5,566 nt of DNA from Anaerolineaceae bacterium UBA6107 (lineage in GTDB: Bacteria; Chloroflexota; Anaerolineae; Anaerolineales; Anaerolineaceae): contig DIWL01000071.1 of NCBI GenBank assembly GCA_002428455.1, positions 934 to 6,499 on the forward strand, given 5' to 3'. The position numbers and the translations under genes were made by a program. A model generated the notes under the pieces. That model was not told the DNA's origin, made no database searches, and saw only the letters and a program-made list of their open reading frames with translations. This document shows, piece after piece, positions 1 to 5,387 of the stretch. Within the stretch, counting starts at the first letter, position 1, and each line of letters begins with the position of its first letter.

Positions 1-54
1 GTGGACGGATCAGTCGCGGGGCAGATCCAAAATTTGCGTAACTCACTAGACTAG
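1..54 (+). CDS. Possible 3' end of an unidentified upstream gene (partial)
   Basis: Frame 1 is open from the window edge to a TAG at 52-54 and reads VDGSVAGQIQNLRNSLD. The other two forward frames also stop within the first 50 bases, so openness alone proves little. The reading is mildly supported by its protein-like composition and by an inverted repeat that starts 14 nt after the stop, where a terminator would sit. Seventeen residues are too few to name a family. It could equally be noncoding sequence. Confidence 0.2.
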   Translation: MDGSVAGQIQNLRNSLD

Positions 55-67
55 CCGGTACTAAATT

Positions 68-99
68 GAGGGCAGTGGATTTTTTTACCCGATGCCCTC
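68..99 (+). terminator. Inverted repeat upstream of murE, possible weak terminator
   Basis: GAGGGCA (68-74) is the exact reverse complement of TGCCCTC (93-99), with an 18-nt spacer that holds a run of seven T. The right arm is followed by the T-rich stretch TATTTATTT. It could end transcription of a gene to the left. It also lies just before the probable murE start, so a regulatory role is possible. The long loop and broken T tract make it a weak Rho-independent terminator. Confidence 0.35.
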
Positions 100-118
100 T
101 ATTTATTTAATGTAAAAT
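84..118 (+). promoter_or_regulatory. Candidate murE promoter
   Basis: Two overlapping -10 candidates lie just before murE: TTTAAT (106-111), with a 4/6 -35 match TTTACC (84-89) at 16-nt spacing, and TAAAAT (113-118), with no convincing -35. The first predicts a transcript starting near 118. The second predicts one starting near the A of the ATG at 125. Either gives a leader of 0-7 nt. The area is AT-rich, so chance matches are likely and the choice is uncertain. Confidence 0.35.
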
Positions 119-129
119 GCATATATGCA
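118..129. repeat. 12-bp perfect palindrome over the murE start codon
   Basis: TGCATATATGCA equals its own reverse complement and spans the murE ATG (125-127). It could be an operator-like site or a start-site hairpin. It may also be chance in AT-rich DNA. No second copy was noticed in the window. Confidence 0.3.
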
Positions 130-1675
130 ACAGTTAAAGTTACCTGAAATATTTTCGAGTTTACCGATCACATGGGACTGCGAGGTTTCGTTACCCGATT
201 TACCGGTGAATGGTATTCAGTTTGATTCTCGTAAGGTGACACCGGGTGATGTCTTTGTGGCCTTTACCGGCGGCAACATTGATGGACATGACTTTATCGA
301 GAGTGCTATTGTCCACGGTGCAATCGCAGTGGTCGGTACCCGTGATGTAAGAAGACTGGCAGTCCCTTACATCAGGGTGCAAGATTCACGTGAAGCGCTT
401 GCCTATCTTTCAGCCGCATATTTTGACAACCCCGCCAGGAAGATGACCATCATCGGTGTGACCGGAACTGATGGAAAAACGACGACTGCCAATCTCATCT
501 ACGAGATTCTTAAAACAGCTGGATTGAAAGCTGGATTGATCTCAACTGTGAACGCGGTGATCGGTGATAAAGTGATCGACACCGGTTTTCACGTGACAAC
601 GCCGGAAGCGACGGAAATTCAGCAGTATTTGGCTGCCATGGTGGAGGCTGGCATTACCCATGTAGTGCTGGAAACCACATCCCACGGACTGGCGCAGCAC
701 AGGGTAACGGGTTGTGAGTACGATATTGCTGTGGTTACCAACATCACTCACGAACATCTGGATTATCACGGATCTTACGAGGAGTACCGCGCAGCCAAAT
801 CGCGTATGTTCACCAGCCTGGTTCAAACTCACGACAAGGTGAGGGGAAATCCGCGGTTAGCAGTTTTGAACAGGGATGACATCTCTTATGATCATCTCTC
901 CACAATCGTTACAGCAAACCGGACCTCTTACGGCACACAGGAGAATGCGGATCTGGTGGCACGAAACATCACCAGCAATACCAACGGTGTAGATTTTATC
1001 GCCGTTGGCAAAGGGATCGAAAGCAATGTCCACTGCAATCTACCTGGCAGGTTCAATGTATCCAATTGCCTGGCAGCCATTTCGGTCGCTATCGGCCTTG
1101 GTATTGAGATTCAAACCGCGGTGAGAGGGATTGACCAGTTGAAGGGGGTTCCGGGACGCATGGAACCGATCGTGATGGGGCAGCCATTTGATGCCATCGT
1201 TGATTTTGCGCATACTCCGAATGCCTTGAAGGTCGCGCTTGAAACTGCGCGCGAGATGAACAAGAATCGCATCATTGCGGTCTTCGGATCGGCCGGTCTG
1301 CGCGACAGGCAAAAACGCAAGATGATGGCGGAAGTATCAATACAACTAGCCGAAGTCACCATTCTGACTGCGGAGGATCCGCGCACCGAGTCCCTGAGCG
1401 ACATCCTGGCAGAAATGGCCGATGCCGCCTCCTCAGCGGGTGGGATTGAAGGACAAACCTTCTTCCTGGTACATGACCGGGGTGACGCAATTCGCCAGGC
1501 GGTAAAAATGGCTAAGGCAGGTGACCTGGTGATCGCCTGCGGCAAAGGGCACGAACAATCCATGTGCTTTGACACCATCGAGTATGCCTGGGATGACCGC
1601 ACAGCAATGCGGGCAGCTTTATCCGAATTAATGGGTATACCCGGTCCTCCCATGCCGGTTCTACCAACGTCGTAG
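125..1675 (+). CDS. murE: UDP-N-acetylmuramyl-tripeptide synthetase (MurE ligase)
   Basis: Cytoplasmic Mur ligase that uses ATP to add the third, usually diamino, residue to UDP-MurNAc-L-Ala-D-Glu in peptidoglycan synthesis. The 516 aa are near the usual MurE length. The N-terminal uridine-binding domain shows DSRKVTPGD (34-42). The central ATPase has the P-loop GTDGKTT (114-120), TTPE (158-161), ETTSHGLAQHR (183-193) and K225, at the place of the carbamylated lysine (E. coli K224). GRFNVSN (308-314) leads to the C-terminal domain, with GVPGRME (341-347), VDFAHTP (359-365), EDPR (417-420) and GKGHE (473-477). Several motifs deviate from the usual forms: D116 for Asn in the P-loop, GSAGLRDRQKR for the common GCGGDRDRGKR, and EDPR for DNPR. 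R420 resembles the meso-DAP type, but Orn or Lys cannot be excluded. The start is fixed by the normal distance to DSR. No Shine-Dalgarno site is visible. The gene stands alone here, outside any visible division/cell-wall cluster. A short Pro-rich tail ends the protein. Confidence 0.96.
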   Translation: MQQLKLPEIFSSLPITWDCEVSLPDLPVNGIQFDSRKVTPGDVFVAFTGGNIDGHDFIESAIVHGAIAVVGTRDVRRLAVPYIRVQDSREALAYLSAAYFDNPARKMTIIGVTGTDGKTTTANLIYEILKTAGLKAGLISTVNAVIGDKVIDTGFHVTTPEATEIQQYLAAMVEAGITHVVLETTSHGLAQHRVTGCEYDIAVVTNITHEHLDYHGSYEEYRAAKSRMFTSLVQTHDKVRGNPRLAVLNRDDISYDHLSTIVTANRTSYGTQENADLVARNITSNTNGVDFIAVGKGIESNVHCNLPGRFNVSNCLAAISVAIGLGIEIQTAVRGIDQLKGVPGRMEPIVMGQPFDAIVDFAHTPNALKVALETAREMNKNRIIAVFGSAGLRDRQKRKMMAEVSIQLAEVTILTAEDPRTESLSDILAEMADAASSAGGIEGQTFFLVHDRGDAIRQAVKMAKAGDLVIACGKGHEQSMCFDTIEYAWDDRTAMRAALSELMGIPGPPMPVLPTS

Positions 1676-1696
1676 ATTTACCTTACTCATACATAA

Positions 1697-1724
1697 AAAA
1701 GATCCGGATTCATCCGGATCTTTT
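1697..1724. terminator. Bidirectional Rho-independent terminator between murE and pnp
   Basis: A 12-bp perfect stem pairs 1697-1708 (AAAAGATCCGGA) with 1713-1724 (TCCGGATCTTTT) around a 4-nt TTCA loop. It is flanked by six A on the left and four T, then GGGTTT, on the right, so it has a T tract in both directions. It begins 21 nt after the murE stop and lies 15 nt past the pnp stop. It therefore can end both convergent transcripts. The T tract is stronger on the minus strand. Confidence 0.92.
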
Positions 1725-1739
1725 GGGTTTGATGTTTGG

Positions 1740-3977
1740 TTAGCGCCGCGGGTTGCGGTCGTTAAATGAGCGGTTGTTGTTTCTGCGGTCTCCACCGCCG
1801 CTGCGTCGATCTCCACCACCAGAACGGGGCCGTCCACCACCGCTCTTTCCGCCTTTGTCATGTTCCAGGGCTTCTTCGGGTGTCCAGCCTTCCAACACAG
1901 CTTGGCGTGAGAGCCGAATTTTCCCGTTCTCATCGATCGCGGTGACCATGACAGTCAACTCGTCGCCCATTTTCACCACGTCTTCGACCTTCTCAACGCG
2001 TTCAGTGTCCAGTTGTGAAATATGGACCATGCCGTCCAAACCGGGCAGGATCTGCACGAACGCGCCAAAATCTGCGATTCGAACAACCTTGCCGGTGTAG
2101 ATGTGGCCAACCTGTGCACTCTCGGTGAGAGCTTCGATCCGCTCACGCGCTGCAGCTTCACTCTTGCCATCTGTGGCAGCAATGTAAACAGTACCATCAT
2201 CGTCGATGTCGATCTTGACATTGGTTTCTTCCTGGATAGCGCGGATGATCTTCCCGCCCGGTCCAATGATCGCACCGATCTTATCAACGGGGATATGAAT
2301 CGTAGTGATGCGCGGCACGAACGATCGTAATTCAGGCCTCGGTACAGGAATGACCTCGAGCATTTTATCCAGTATGAATAGGCGGGCATCATAAGCCTGC
2401 TTCAATGCCAGGCGCATGATCTCGGTGGTGATCCCTTTGATCTTGATGTCCATCTGCAACGCGGTGATGCCATTGTTGGTACCAGCCACCTTGAAATCCA
2501 TGTCACCCAGGTGATCTTCAGCTCCCTGGATATCTGTTAAAACGACGTAACGCTCGCCTTCTTTGATGAGACCCATTGCCACACCTGCCACCGGGGCTTT
2601 GATGGGAACACCGGTGTCCATCAGTGCGAGGGTTGAACCGCAGACAGACGCCATCGAGGATGATCCATTGGATGCCAGCACTTCAGATACCAGGCGCAGG
2701 GTGTACGGAAATTCCTTTTCTGAAGGTATCACAGGAAGGAGAGCACGTTCTGCCAGCGCGCCATGACCAACTTCGCGACGGGATTGCCCACGCAGCATTT
2801 TAACTTCACCAGTGGAATAAGGCGGGAAATTATAGTGATGCATGTACCGCTTTGAGTCGTTGGGCGATAAGGTATCGATTTCCTGAGCTTCCTTGGGGGT
2901 GCCAAGTGTTGCCAGGGTGAGCACCTGGGTTTCACCGCGGGTGAACAATCCTGAACCATGTGCACGCGGGCTAATGCCGACTTCACACCAGATGGGGCGG
3001 ATTTCGGTCAGGCTGCGTCCGTCGGGGCGCTTGTTCTGTTCCAGAATGCGTGAACGAACCACACGCTTGTAGGTTTCTTCAAATGCTTCCTTGTATTCAG
3101 CAATCTCTTCCGGTACTTCCGGGTTCGTGTATTCCACAATTACGTTATCACGCAATGTGTTGATTGCATCCTGTAACTCATGTTTGGAGTGAGGGGCGTC
3201 AAGGGCAGCGTTGATCTCATCGGCAATGCGATGACTGACTTTTTCCACCAGGGTTTCATCCAACGTGAACATTTGTACTTCGCGTTTGGGTTTTCCGATT
3301 TCCTTTGCCATTTGCAGCTGGGTTTCAACGATTGGCTGGATGGCGGCATGACCAAACTGCAGTGCAGCGATCATGCTTTCTTCATCAATCTCGTTGGAAC
3401 CGGATTCGACCATCAGGATGGCATCTGCCGTTCCGGCGATGCGCAGGTCCAGGTCTGATTCGTCAAGCTGTGCGTATGTGGGATTGAGAATTAGTTCACC
3501 ATTGACACGTCCAACACGAACAGCTCCGACAGGTCCGCCCCAGGGAATGTCCGAGATCATTAACGCGGCGGAGGCGGCGTTGATGGCCAGCACATCCAGC
3601 GGGTTTTCCCAATCAGCTGAAAGGGAGAACATGATCACCTGGACTTCGTTGCGGATGTCCTGGTTGAAAAGGGGGCGCAGCGGCCGGTCAGTGAGGCGGG
3701 CGATGAGAATGGCGTCCGTGCCTGGCCGTCCTTCACGTCGGAAGAAGGATCCGGGAATCCGTCCACCGGCGTACATTCTCTCTTCGTATTCAACGGTTAA
3801 CGGAAAAAAGTCTTGTCCGAGCCTGGGTTCGTTGCCCATGGTCGCTGCGGCGAATACGACAGAGTCTGCGAACTGGACCGTAACAGATCCGCCTGCCTGT
3901 GCGGCAAGCTTGCCGGTTTCGAACGTCAAAGGACGCCCACCGACGGTGGTTATGTATTTCTTGCTTTCTGGTTTCAT
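1740..3977 (-). CDS. pnp: Polyribonucleotide nucleotidyltransferase (PNPase)
   Basis: Phosphorolytic 3'-to-5' exoribonuclease of mRNA turnover, normally a homotrimer and often part of an RNA degradosome. All domains are present in 745 aa. The first RNase PH core (about 13-145) has the RNA-contacting FFRREGRP (78-85). A helical linker domain covers about 235-315. The second RNase PH core (about 318-545) has LFTRGETQ (344-351), GSSSMASVCG (438-447) and D488, D494 and K496, which match the catalytic E. coli D486, D492 and K494. A KH domain (about 556-615) has the loop GPGG (572-575), and an S1 domain spans about 622-692. A low-complexity Gly/Arg/Asp/Asn tail runs from about 709 to the end, with repeated SGGGDRR units. 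The ATG start has AGGAG 5 nt upstream. The gene follows rpsO, as in many bacteria, but behind a terminator and a structured leader that suggest separate post-transcriptional control. All key catalytic residues I can place are intact. Confidence 0.99.
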   Translation of the reverse strand: MKPESKKYITTVGGRPLTFETGKLAAQAGGSVTVQFADSVVFAAATMGNEPRLGQDFFPLTVEYEERMYAGGRIPGSFFRREGRPGTDAILIARLTDRPLRPLFNQDIRNEVQVIMFSLSADWENPLDVLAINAASAALMISDIPWGGPVGAVRVGRVNGELILNPTYAQLDESDLDLRIAGTADAILMVESGSNEIDEESMIAALQFGHAAIQPIVETQLQMAKEIGKPKREVQMFTLDETLVEKVSHRIADEINAALDAPHSKHELQDAINTLRDNVIVEYTNPEVPEEIAEYKEAFEETYKRVVRSRILEQNKRPDGRSLTEIRPIWCEVGISPRAHGSGLFTRGETQVLTLATLGTPKEAQEIDTLSPNDSKRYMHHYNFPPYSTGEVKMLRGQSRREVGHGALAERALLPVIPSEKEFPYTLRLVSEVLASNGSSSMASVCGSTLALMDTGVPIKAPVAGVAMGLIKEGERYVVLTDIQGAEDHLGDMDFKVAGTNNGITALQMDIKIKGITTEIMRLALKQAYDARLFILDKMLEVIPVPRPELRSFVPRITTIHIPVDKIGAIIGPGGKIIRAIQEETNVKIDIDDDGTVYIAATDGKSEAAARERIEALTESAQVGHIYTGKVVRIADFGAFVQILPGLDGMVHISQLDTERVEKVEDVVKMGDELTVMVTAIDENGKIRLSRQAVLEGWTPEEALEHDKGGKSGGGRPRSGGGDRRSGGGDRRNNNRSFNDRNPRR
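1782..1844 (-). repeat. Short tandem coding repeat in the PNPase tail
   Basis: Codons for residues 712-732 encode three related 7-residue units, SGGGRPR, SGGGDRR and SGGGDRR. An Asn/Arg-rich end follows. This is a basic, disordered RGG-like extension after the S1 domain. Such tails commonly bind RNA or partner proteins, but the role here is inferred from composition alone. Confidence 0.8.
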
Positions 3978-3980
3978 AGT

Positions 3981-3992
3981 TGCTCCTAATTA
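3981..3992 (-). promoter_or_regulatory. pnp ribosome binding site (shared 12-mer)
   Basis: On the minus strand this reads TAATTAGGAGCA, with AGGAG (3987-3983) 5 nt before the pnp ATG. It fixes the start at 3977. The same 12 nt occur before rpsO at 4434-4423. Confidence 0.9.
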
Positions 3993-4000
3993 TGTTTTTC

Positions 4001-4073
4001 CCGCCTGGTTAGGAACTGAAAGCTGAGTGGGACGAGCCTGCGTCCTCATCAATTTTCAATACCCAACCGGCGG
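4001..4073 (-). promoter_or_regulatory. Long imperfect stem-loop in the pnp leader
   Basis: Nested pairings span 73 nt: CCGCCTGGTT (4001-4010) with AACCGGCGG (4065-4073), which is 9 bp with one bulge; GG 4012-4013 with CC 4062-4063; TGAAA 4017-4021 with TTTCA 4054-4058; TGA 4024-4026 with TCA 4046-4048; and GGACG 4030-4034 with CGTCC 4041-4045 around a 6-nt loop. All pairs are Watson-Crick, so the fold holds on the transcribed minus strand. The base of the stem is 13 nt upstream of the pnp AGGAG. Position and form recall the E. coli pnp leader hairpin, which is cut by RNase III during PNPase autoregulation. Equivalence is inference. I saw no convincing pnp promoter between this stem and the rpsO terminator, so pnp may depend partly on readthrough from rpsO. 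Confidence 0.55.
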
Positions 4074-4105
4074 CGATGTTTTTTTCCGCGCCTTGAACAA
4101 AAATC

Positions 4106-4134
4106 AAAACGAGTAGAGGGCATCTACTCGTTTT
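4106..4134 (-). terminator. rpsO Rho-independent terminator / rpsO-pnp attenuator
   Basis: A 12-bp perfect stem pairs 4106-4117 (AAAACGAGTAGA) with 4123-4134 (TCTACTCGTTTT) around a 5-nt loop. On the minus strand the stem ends in TTTT, followed by GATTTTTG. It begins 9 nt after the rpsO stop. It should end most rpsO transcripts and let some read into pnp. The symmetric A and T arms would also work in the + direction. Confidence 0.9.
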
Positions 4135-4143
4135 AGTGTTTGC

Positions 4144-4416
4144 CTACTTGGTGCGGATATTCAATTTTTCGGTAATGGCGGCGAACCGGGCGAAATCGGT
4201 GCGGCGTAAGTACGCCAGTAATCTGCGGCGCTGCCCTACCAGTTTGAGCAGTCCGCGCCTCGATGAATTATCGTGTTTATTGGCGCGCAAGTGCTCCGTC
4301 AGTTGCCTGATACGAACAGTCAGGATCGCAATCTGAACATCAGCGGATCCGGTGTCAGTATCGTGCATGTGGTACTCATCGATCAGTTTTTGTTTTTCTT
4401 CCTTTGTCAATGCCAT
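4144..4416 (-). CDS. rpsO: 30S ribosomal protein S15
   Basis: Primary 16S rRNA-binding protein of the 30S platform. It binds the three-way junction of helices 20-22 and helps form the inter-subunit bridge with 23S rRNA. The 90 aa are the standard length. Conserved rRNA-contact residues are present (numbering with Met): T22, G23 and Q28 in the TGSADVQ segment, H42, D49 and S52 in the NKHDNSSRRG region, then GQRRRLLAYL (61-70) with Y69. The ATG is preceded by AGGAG at 8-nt spacing. Upstream are an extended -10 promoter and a leader of about 70 nt. Downstream is a terminator and then pnp. S15 in several phyla represses its own translation by binding its mRNA leader, and the leader here is long enough for this, though that is inferred. 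Nothing in the protein looks unusual. Confidence 0.98.
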   Translation of the reverse strand: MALTKEEKQKLIDEYHMHDTDTGSADVQIAILTVRIRQLTEHLRANKHDNSSRRGLLKLVGQRRRLLAYLRRTDFARFAAITEKLNIRTK

Positions 4417-4488
4417 GACATCTGCTCCTAATTAGATTTTGCAAGTCGCCAGCCGGTAGGATCTCCCCACCGACAGGTCGAGTCATCG
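4417..4488 (-). promoter_or_regulatory. rpsO leader with alternative pairings, candidate S15 autoregulatory element
   Basis: A local hairpin pairs CGGT 4454-4457 with ACCG 4469-4472 and GG 4459-4460 with CC 4466-4467, around a 5-nt loop. Alternatively, 4457-4461 (TCCTA on the minus strand) is complementary to TAGGA in the Shine-Dalgarno region (4430-4426). The two states exclude each other because both use 4457, 4459 and 4460. Such a switch could expose or hide the ribosome binding site. The helices are short, so this is a hypothesis. S15 leader regulators are known to differ in structure between phyla. Confidence 0.4.
4423..4434 (-). promoter_or_regulatory. rpsO ribosome binding site (shared 12-mer)
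   Basis: The minus strand reads TAATTAGGAGCA, identical to the segment before pnp. AGGAG (4429-4425) is 8 nt from the ATG and supports the start at 4416. Confidence 0.9.
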
Positions 4489-4494
4489 GTTGAA

Positions 4495-4503
4495 ATTATA
4501 CCA
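4495..4503 (-). promoter_or_regulatory. Extended -10 promoter of rpsO
   Basis: The minus strand reads TGG followed by a perfect TATAAT (4500-4495), a consensus extended -10 for the housekeeping sigma factor. No good -35 is found at 17 nt. The closest TTGACA-like hexamer, TTCACA, lies only 14 nt away, which fits an extended -10 type. The expected start is near 4488, giving a leader of about 70 nt. The promoter lies after the end of the HEAT gene, so rpsO is an independent unit. Confidence 0.75.
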
Positions 4504-4569
4504 GAGGTTGGCGCTGTGAACAGGTTACGGTTCGAGCAGACGAATTAGGGGCAGGATTCACCGTGCCGT

Positions 4570-5373
4570 CTATTGACGCTCACGCAGCGCGTTGCGCAAT
4601 GATTCCTGCCTGGCGGGGGAGAAATAATCCAGAGTTCTGCGAATGAACCGGGCCATGGTAGGGTCTGTGGATAAGGAGATCGCTTTCTTGAGAAAATGCA
4701 CGGTTTCCACTTCAGAGCGCCGGGTGAGATGCTCTATGATGGTCAGCAGATCATAATGATAATCTTTACTGGGGGTAATAATGAATGGGGTGATGAAGGT
4801 AAAAATAGCCGGAAGATTCTCAAAATCCCGGTCATCGATCAACGGGATTACCCCTTCTATTGAGAGCCTCGCCAACCAATCCTGATGCGCGGATTCCCAT
4901 TCATTCAGGAGATCCAGCCAGCGCTCAGGATTGGTTTTTCTGATTCCGCTGGAGGCATTTTGATGCAAAAAAGGCAGGATCTCCGGAGAAGTTGATTCTT
5001 CTGACCAGGTACGGATACGTTTAATCACATCCTCCTCATTATCCGGGGGCAATTTGCCCAGCAATTGGGCCGCCAGTTGGCGCAGCTCTACTTCTGGTTC
5101 ATGCCACAATCGGTCGATCAGATCGAGCACCAGTTGGGGATCTTCCGTGCAGTATTTGGAAAGGTTGAAGAGAATCTCCCGATTAAGCACCAGGGGGGTA
5201 TTGAACGCTGGAAGGGTAAACACCCCGGTGGGCGGTTCTCCCACCGGGTGGGTATGGTCTGCATAGAATTGATAGATTTCGCGCAGTCCGTGAATGAAAG
5301 CCGACGTGTCCTGGATTTGCGGAATCAATAATCCGAGTTGAATGCGCAAACGTGTCAGGTTGATAGCCGACAT
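4570..5373 (-). CDS. HEAT/ARM-like helical-repeat protein, distantly AlkD-like
   Basis: Exact function not recognised. The 267-aa product is predicted to be all-helical, cytoplasmic and without signal peptide or membrane segment. Helical pairs of HEAT type are seen at about 63-108 (VLDLIDRLW, then ELRQLAAQLLGKLP), 115-140, 150-180 (WLDLLNEWE, then WLARLSIEGVIPLI) and 205-265. The short aromatic segment plus WLARLSIEGVIPL (167-179) resembles the helices of AlkD-type DNA alkylation-repair glycosylases. I could not place the catalytic Asp of AlkD, so an enzymatic role is doubtful and a DNA- or protein-binding scaffold is as likely. The ATG at 5373 is chosen because an earlier in-frame ATG (5445) would overlap the proS coding end by 58 nt. 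A weak AGAAG lies about 10-12 nt upstream of the chosen start. The gene starts 14 nt after proS and probably shares its transcript. No clear Rho-independent terminator follows. Confidence 0.83.
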   Translation of the reverse strand: MSAINLTRLRIQLGLLIPQIQDTSAFIHGLREIYQFYADHTHPVGEPPTGVFTLPAFNTPLVLNREILFNLSKYCTEDPQLVLDLIDRLWHEPEVELRQLAAQLLGKLPPDNEEDVIKRIRTWSEESTSPEILPFLHQNASSGIRKTNPERWLDLLNEWESAHQDWLARLSIEGVIPLIDDRDFENLPAIFTFITPFIITPSKDYHYDLLTIIEHLTRRSEVETVHFLKKAISLSTDPTMARFIRRTLDYFSPARQESLRNALRERQ

Positions 5374-5387
5374 CTGGTTGCGATCTT

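Noticed and set aside
1111..1653. 180-codon open frame on the minus strand inside murE
   Set aside because: It is antisense to a complete murE with all family motifs. Its product is rich in Ser, Arg and Ala, shows no motif and has no ribosome binding site I could see.
3373..4026. 217-codon open frame on the + strand opposite pnp
   Set aside because: It mirrors the pnp coding strand and runs past the pnp start through the regulatory leader. The product has low-complexity Ser/Arg/Pro content typical of a shadow frame.
91..4124. 11-nt match TAGAGGGCATC between the inverted repeat before murE (101-91, minus strand) and the rpsO terminator (4114-4124)
   Set aside because: Several 11-nt matches are expected by chance when both strands of 5.5 kb are compared, and the contexts differ.
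4486..4490. Alternative helix ACCGA 4469-4473 with TCGGT 4486-4490 in the rpsO leader
   Set aside because: The predicted transcript start near 4488 would cut off part of the outer arm, so this helix probably does not form in full.
4536..4572. AGACG/CGTCT and GGCA/TGCC inverted repeats after the HEAT gene as a terminator
   Set aside because: The arms are short, the loops are wide and no T tract follows, so termination is not supported.
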